Assembly (NCBI GenBank): GCA_964242415.1
Contig: CAXTAT010000013.1
Location: forward strand, 1 to 64,000
Length of the DNA stretch: 64,000 bases
Direction: 5' to 3'
From: DASWOJ01 sp964242415
Lineage (GTDB): Bacteria; Pseudomonadota; Alphaproteobacteria; Acetobacterales; Acetobacteraceae
Shown here: positions 61,090-64,000 of the stretch, piece by piece
How positions within the stretch are numbered: position 1 is the stretch's first letter
How the letters are laid out: every line of letters begins with the position of its first letter
Made by a program: the position numbers and the translations under genes
The notes under the pieces: generated by a model
Told to the model about the DNA's origin: nothing
Databases searched by the model: none
What the model saw: the letters and a program-made list of their open reading frames with translations, nothing else

Positions 61090-61616
61090 TCTTCGCCGCC
61101 AGGCACCCGCGTGCCCGTATCGGCAGCCGCATCTGCTATGGCCGCAGCGACGTTGCGCTGGCCGAACCCCCAGAGGCCGGCGCCGCCGCGCTGCTGGCCG
61201 CCATCGGCCCCGACCCGGTGGAGCGCATCGTCACCAGCCCGCTGCTCCGCGCGGCACTGGTGGCCCGGGCGGTCGCCGCCTGCACCGGCGCCCCGCTGCA
61301 CACCGACGACCGCCTGGCGGAGATGGACTTCGCGGCCTGGGAGGGCCAGCCCTGGACAGCCATCCCCCGCGCCGAGATCGATGCCTGGGCCGCCGACCCC
61401 CTGCGCTACCGGCCCGGCGGCGGCGAGTGCGTCGCCGACGTGCTGCTGCGGGTGCGCCGGGCCTGGACGGGGCTGGCCAGCAGCGCCGACAATACGCTGG
61501 TGCTGACCCACGCCGGCCCGATCCGCTGCCTGCTGCACATCGCGCAGGGCGTGCCGATCCTGGAGGCGATCCGGGCGTCGATTGCGTATGGGTCGGTGAC
61601 GCGGTTGGGAAGCTGA
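61074..61616 (+). CDS. Histidine phosphatase, CobC-like (alpha-ribazole phosphatase)
   Basis: This 180-residue protein belongs to the phosphoglycerate-mutase-like histidine phosphatases. The catalytic His is in ARHPRARIG near residue 11 (RHP replaces the usual RHG), with SPLLRA, EMDFAAWEGQPW and VLTHAGPIR completing the site. As the third gene of a cob operon it most likely removes the phosphate from alpha-ribazole phosphate or adenosylcobalamin phosphate. The GTG start overlaps cobS by 16 bases. Confidence 0.85.
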   Translation: MARGLIFAARHPRARIGSRICYGRSDVALAEPPEAGAAALLAAIGPDPVERIVTSPLLRAALVARAVAACTGAPLHTDDRLAEMDFAAWEGQPWTAIPRAEIDAWAADPLRYRPGGGECVADVLLRVRRAWTGLASSADNTLVLTHAGPIRCLLHIAQGVPILEAIRASIAYGSVTRLGS

Positions 61617-61621
61617 CTTCT

Positions 61622-61642
61622 CCCTCTCCTCCCGGGAGAGGG
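61622..61642. terminator. GC-rich hairpin after the cob operon
   Basis: CCCTCTCC (61622-61629) and GGAGAGGG (61635-61642) form an 8-bp stem with a 5-base loop, 5 bases after the phosphatase stop. It has no T-run. A very similar hairpin follows the aldo/keto reductase gene at 42476-42496, so it is also a dispersed element. Confidence 0.5.
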
Positions 61643-61800
61643 CCGGGGGAGGGAGGCAGAGAGACAATTCCTGCCGGTTCCAAACCGGGTAGAGCCTGGA
61701 GAGGGGCTGGACTACCCATTTTCGGCGTGGAATGGTGAAACATGCGGCCGTGGCCTATGCGTGCATCGGCCGACTATGCTGAAGCAAAGGGTCAGGTGGA

Positions 61801-62418
61801 TTGGCAAATTATAAAATCAACGTGGTTAACGAAGCTCTCCCAGAGCAAGGGGATACCGCAAGAGGGGTGTCTTTCTTTGGGCATGACCCCAAACTTGGAG
61901 GGCTTACTCCATTTGGACGGAGACTGCCCGCGCATCTCATATTGACGCTGGACAACAACGACGAGCGAATAGCAGCCCTGGACATCAGCGTTGGCCCAGT
62001 GCTGAGGCTAGTTCACCCTTACTATTACAGTCAAGGGGAGAGCTTTATATACTACCATAGAGGCAAAGATAAAATAGAGTTTGTAAATTTTAAAGCAGAT
62101 GCAGATGTCTCTTGGCCGCACGAGTGCCTGCCCAGCACCTTGCCATCGCAAGGCATAAAACTTCTTACCATCAAGGGAACACCTCAGCGCAAATTTGGCG
62201 ACTGTTCGACCATCTTCATGGGAGACGATGCTCCAACAGCGCAGAGATATGGCAATCGCAAATGCGTTGCATGTTCAGCAGGAGGTGCAAGACTGATAGC
62301 AAGCGTTCCCAGCCGACCCGCGCCGGGGGTCAATATATGGAATAACGATTTTGTATTCGCTCTTTTTTGGTTTTGCGAAGACTGCAATGCAATCACAACA
62401 CGCAATGAGTGTGATTGA
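61801..62418 (+). CDS. Low-GC orphan protein with two CxxC pairs
   Basis: I do not recognise this 205-residue protein. Its DNA is clearly poorer in GC than every neighbour, and it uses codons such as ATA, TTT and AAA that are rare elsewhere in the window, so it is probably acquired. The C-terminal part has CVAC and CEDC (near residues 155-158 and 193-196) that could bind zinc. The N-terminal 140 residues look beta-rich (YKINVVNEALPE, LILTLDNNDERIAALDISVG). TTG 61801 follows AGGTGG. Confidence 0.6.
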   Translation: MANYKINVVNEALPEQGDTARGVSFFGHDPKLGGLTPFGRRLPAHLILTLDNNDERIAALDISVGPVLRLVHPYYYSQGESFIYYHRGKDKIEFVNFKADADVSWPHECLPSTLPSQGIKLLTIKGTPQRKFGDCSTIFMGDDAPTAQRYGNRKCVACSAGGARLIASVPSRPAPGVNIWNNDFVFALFWFCEDCNAITTRNECD

Positions 62419-62625
62419 AAATCGTGCACCTCCCCCCGATGCATGTATGACGCGGTACATCCTGACCATCCCGCTCGAAGAATATTTAAATGAAGGTTTG
62501 GTGAGCAGACTTGATTGGCAGAAACTACCGCGGCGCGGCCACGTCTGAACAGGCATTAGCCGCGCAGTAGTATCACGCGAAACACTGACCTCTTGCCGCT
62601 ATTTCCAAAACAGGATATGCAAAAC
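62419..62625. other. AT-richer gap after the orphan gene
   Basis: The 207 bases contain no supported gene. Composition stays AT-rich to about 62510 and then changes back, which suggests the right border of the acquired segment. No insertion-sequence ends or direct repeats were recognised. Confidence 0.45.
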
Positions 62626-63783
62626 CTACTCCGCCAACTCCCGCATCACCCGGATCAGGTCCGCCTTCCCCTCGAATCCAATGCCCGGCAAATCCGGCAT
62701 GGTGATATGCCCCTCCCGAACCCGCACGCTGTCGGGAAACCCGCCGTACGGCTGGAACAAGTCCGGATAGCTCTCATTACCGCCCAGCCCCAGCCCGGCC
62801 GCAATGTTCAGCGACATCTGGTGCCCGCCATGCGGGATGCAGCGCGACGGCGACCAGCCGGCGGCACGGATCACCTCCAGGGTCCGCAAGTACTCGCACA
62901 GCCCATATGACAGCGCGCAATCGAATTGCAGCCAGTCACGGTCCGGCCGCATCCCGCCATAACGCAGCAGGTTACGCGCATCCTGGTGGCTGAACAGGTT
63001 CTCCCCCGTCGCCATCGGACCCGGATAGAACTCCGCCAAGGCCGCCTGCAACCCATAATCCAGCGGGTCGCCAGCCTCCTCATACCAGAACAGCGGATAC
63101 TCCCGCAGCATCCGCGCATAGGCGATGGCCGTCTCCAGGTCGAACCGCCCGTTCGCGTCCACCGCAAGCCGCGCCGTGCCGATCTCCGCCAGCACCGCCT
63201 CGATCCGCGCGCGGTCCTCGTCCAGCGGCGCCCCGCCGATCTTCATCTTCACCACGGTATAGCCGCGGTCCAAGTAGCCGCGCATCTCCCCCCGCAGCGC
63301 GCCCAGGTCCTTGCCAGGGTAGTAGTAGCCGCCCGCCGCATACACGAACACGCGCGGGTCGGCCTCCCGCCCGGCGCGCTGGGCCAGCAGGCGGAACAGC
63401 GGCTGGCCGTGCAGCTTGGCCCACGCATCCCACAGCGCCATGTCGAGCGTCCCCACGGCAACGCTGCGCTCCCCGTGCCCGCCGGGCTTCTCGTTGGCCA
63501 TCAGGCACGCCCAGGCCCGGTGCGGGTCCAGCACGCCCTCCGCATCGAGCAGGCTGCCCGGCTCCGCCTCCAGCAGGCGCGGCGCGAACCGCTCGCGGAT
63601 CAGCCCGCCCTGGCCATACCGCCCGTTGCTGTTGAAGCCGTAGCCCACCACCCGCCGCCCGTCGCGCATCTCGTCCGTCACCACGGCGACCAGGCTGGTC
63701 GTCATCTTGGTGAAGTCGATATACGCGTTGCGGATCGGCGAGCTGATCGGCTGCGTCACCTCCCGCACGTCCAGGATTCGCAT
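62626..63783 (-). CDS. tarD: D(-)-tartrate dehydratase (enolase superfamily)
   Basis: This 385-residue enolase-superfamily enzyme closely resembles Bradyrhizobium TarD, which dehydrates D(-)-tartrate to oxaloacetate. The catalytic residues line up: K181 (VVKMKIGG), metal ligands D209 (AVDANG), E235 (WYEEAGDP) and E261 (TGENLF), and the acid H318 (CIPHGGHQ). The opening SSPIRNAYIDFTKMTTSLVA is also shared with TarD. It is divergent from an SDR gene (79-base gap); the two may form a small catabolic pair. Confidence 0.92.
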   Translation of the reverse strand: MRILDVREVTQPISSPIRNAYIDFTKMTTSLVAVVTDEMRDGRRVVGYGFNSNGRYGQGGLIRERFAPRLLEAEPGSLLDAEGVLDPHRAWACLMANEKPGGHGERSVAVGTLDMALWDAWAKLHGQPLFRLLAQRAGREADPRVFVYAAGGYYYPGKDLGALRGEMRGYLDRGYTVVKMKIGGAPLDEDRARIEAVLAEIGTARLAVDANGRFDLETAIAYARMLREYPLFWYEEAGDPLDYGLQAALAEFYPGPMATGENLFSHQDARNLLRYGGMRPDRDWLQFDCALSYGLCEYLRTLEVIRAAGWSPSRCIPHGGHQMSLNIAAGLGLGGNESYPDLFQPYGGFPDSVRVREGHITMPDLPGIGFEGKADLIRVMRELAE

Positions 63784-63862
63784 GGTTGGACCCCTCCCTA
63801 CTTGCCCCGCCACGTGGGACGGCTAGAACCTGCCCCGATTCACCCCAGCCCGGAAGGCCCCC

Positions 63863-64000
63863 ATGCAGATCGAAGGCAAGACGCTGATCGTCACCGGCGG
63901 CGGCTCCGGCCTGGGCGCCGCCACGGCGCGGGTGCTGGCCGCGGCCGGGGCGCATGTCGTGCTGGCCGACGTGGCCGACGCCGGGGCCTTGGCGGAGGAG
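63863..64000 (+). CDS. SDR-family oxidoreductase, N-terminal part (cut by window edge)
   Basis: Only the first 46 residues are present. LIVTGGGSGLGAATARVLAA is the NAD(P)-binding TGxxxGxG motif, and VVLADVAD is the acidic residue after beta-2 that prefers NAD. It resembles the 3-hydroxyacyl-CoA dehydrogenase type 2 group. The catalytic part lies beyond the window. Confidence 0.85.
   Translation, partial: MQIEGKTLIVTGGGSGLGAATARVLAAAGAHVVLADVADAGALAEE

Overview
The window is high-GC alphaproteobacterial DNA. It most likely comes from Rhodospirillales/Acetobacteraceae. This placement is an inference from base composition, from a Bradyrhizobium-type D-tartrate dehydratase, from a glyoxylate-cycle isocitrate lyase beside a ScfR/RamB-type regulator, and from a dispersed CATTGCGAG...GGCAATCCAG repeat. 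No rRNA or tRNA gene was seen.

Positions 1-33500 look like an accessory island with decayed transposases (IS110, IS5 types) at its left end and inside it. It opens with a tight six-gene operon (933-7777) joined by short overlaps: a MetY-like PLP enzyme, a MetA-like homoserine acyltransferase, a group II PLP decarboxylase, a DUF3050/heme-oxygenase-like domain fused to an acyl carrier protein, a small adenylate-forming ligase and an SDR ketoreductase. This reads as an uncharacterised pathway making a small homoserine-derived molecule with carrier-bound chemistry. After a Sel1 protein, an OmpA-like lipoprotein and an ExeA-like ATPase comes an exopolysaccharide locus (11557-21656): GH5 glycanase, O-antigen-ligase-type polymerase, WecG-type transferase, Wzc-type co-polymerase/kinase, Wzx-type flippase, a GT32-type transferase and a GIPC-transferase-like protein. 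A LuxR-type regulator with a degenerate receiver, a large cyclase-AAA-TPR regulator, an A-PCP-C NRPS-like protein and a 73-residue protein follow. About 3 kb of decayed DNA then carries an IS5-type fragment, a DoxX-NADH dehydrogenase pseudogene and a DUF1223 fragment.

From 33499 on the content is mostly chromosomal housekeeping: the prkA-yeaH-spoVR stress operon, a TetR regulator, a COG0523 GTPase paired with a WD40 protein, an aldo/keto reductase and an MFS transporter. A leftward operon (47035 to 43685) joins a ThiF/HesA protein, a DsrE-like protein, an SH3 protein and a three-subunit thiocyanate hydrolase/nitrile hydratase-type enzyme. Then come queC, a DedA protein, a NitT/TauT-type ABC importer, isocitrate lyase with an unusual His-rich tail and its divergent regulator, a second ExeA-like ATPase, an aminotransferase, cobT-cobS-phosphatase of late cobalamin synthesis, a low-GC orphan gene, D-tartrate dehydratase and the start of an SDR gene.

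The most interesting parts are the 933-7777 operon with its oxygenase-like/carrier fusion, the NRPS-like protein with altered active-site motifs, the split hydratase operon with sulfur-carrier-type neighbours, and the His-rich duplicated tail of isocitrate lyase.
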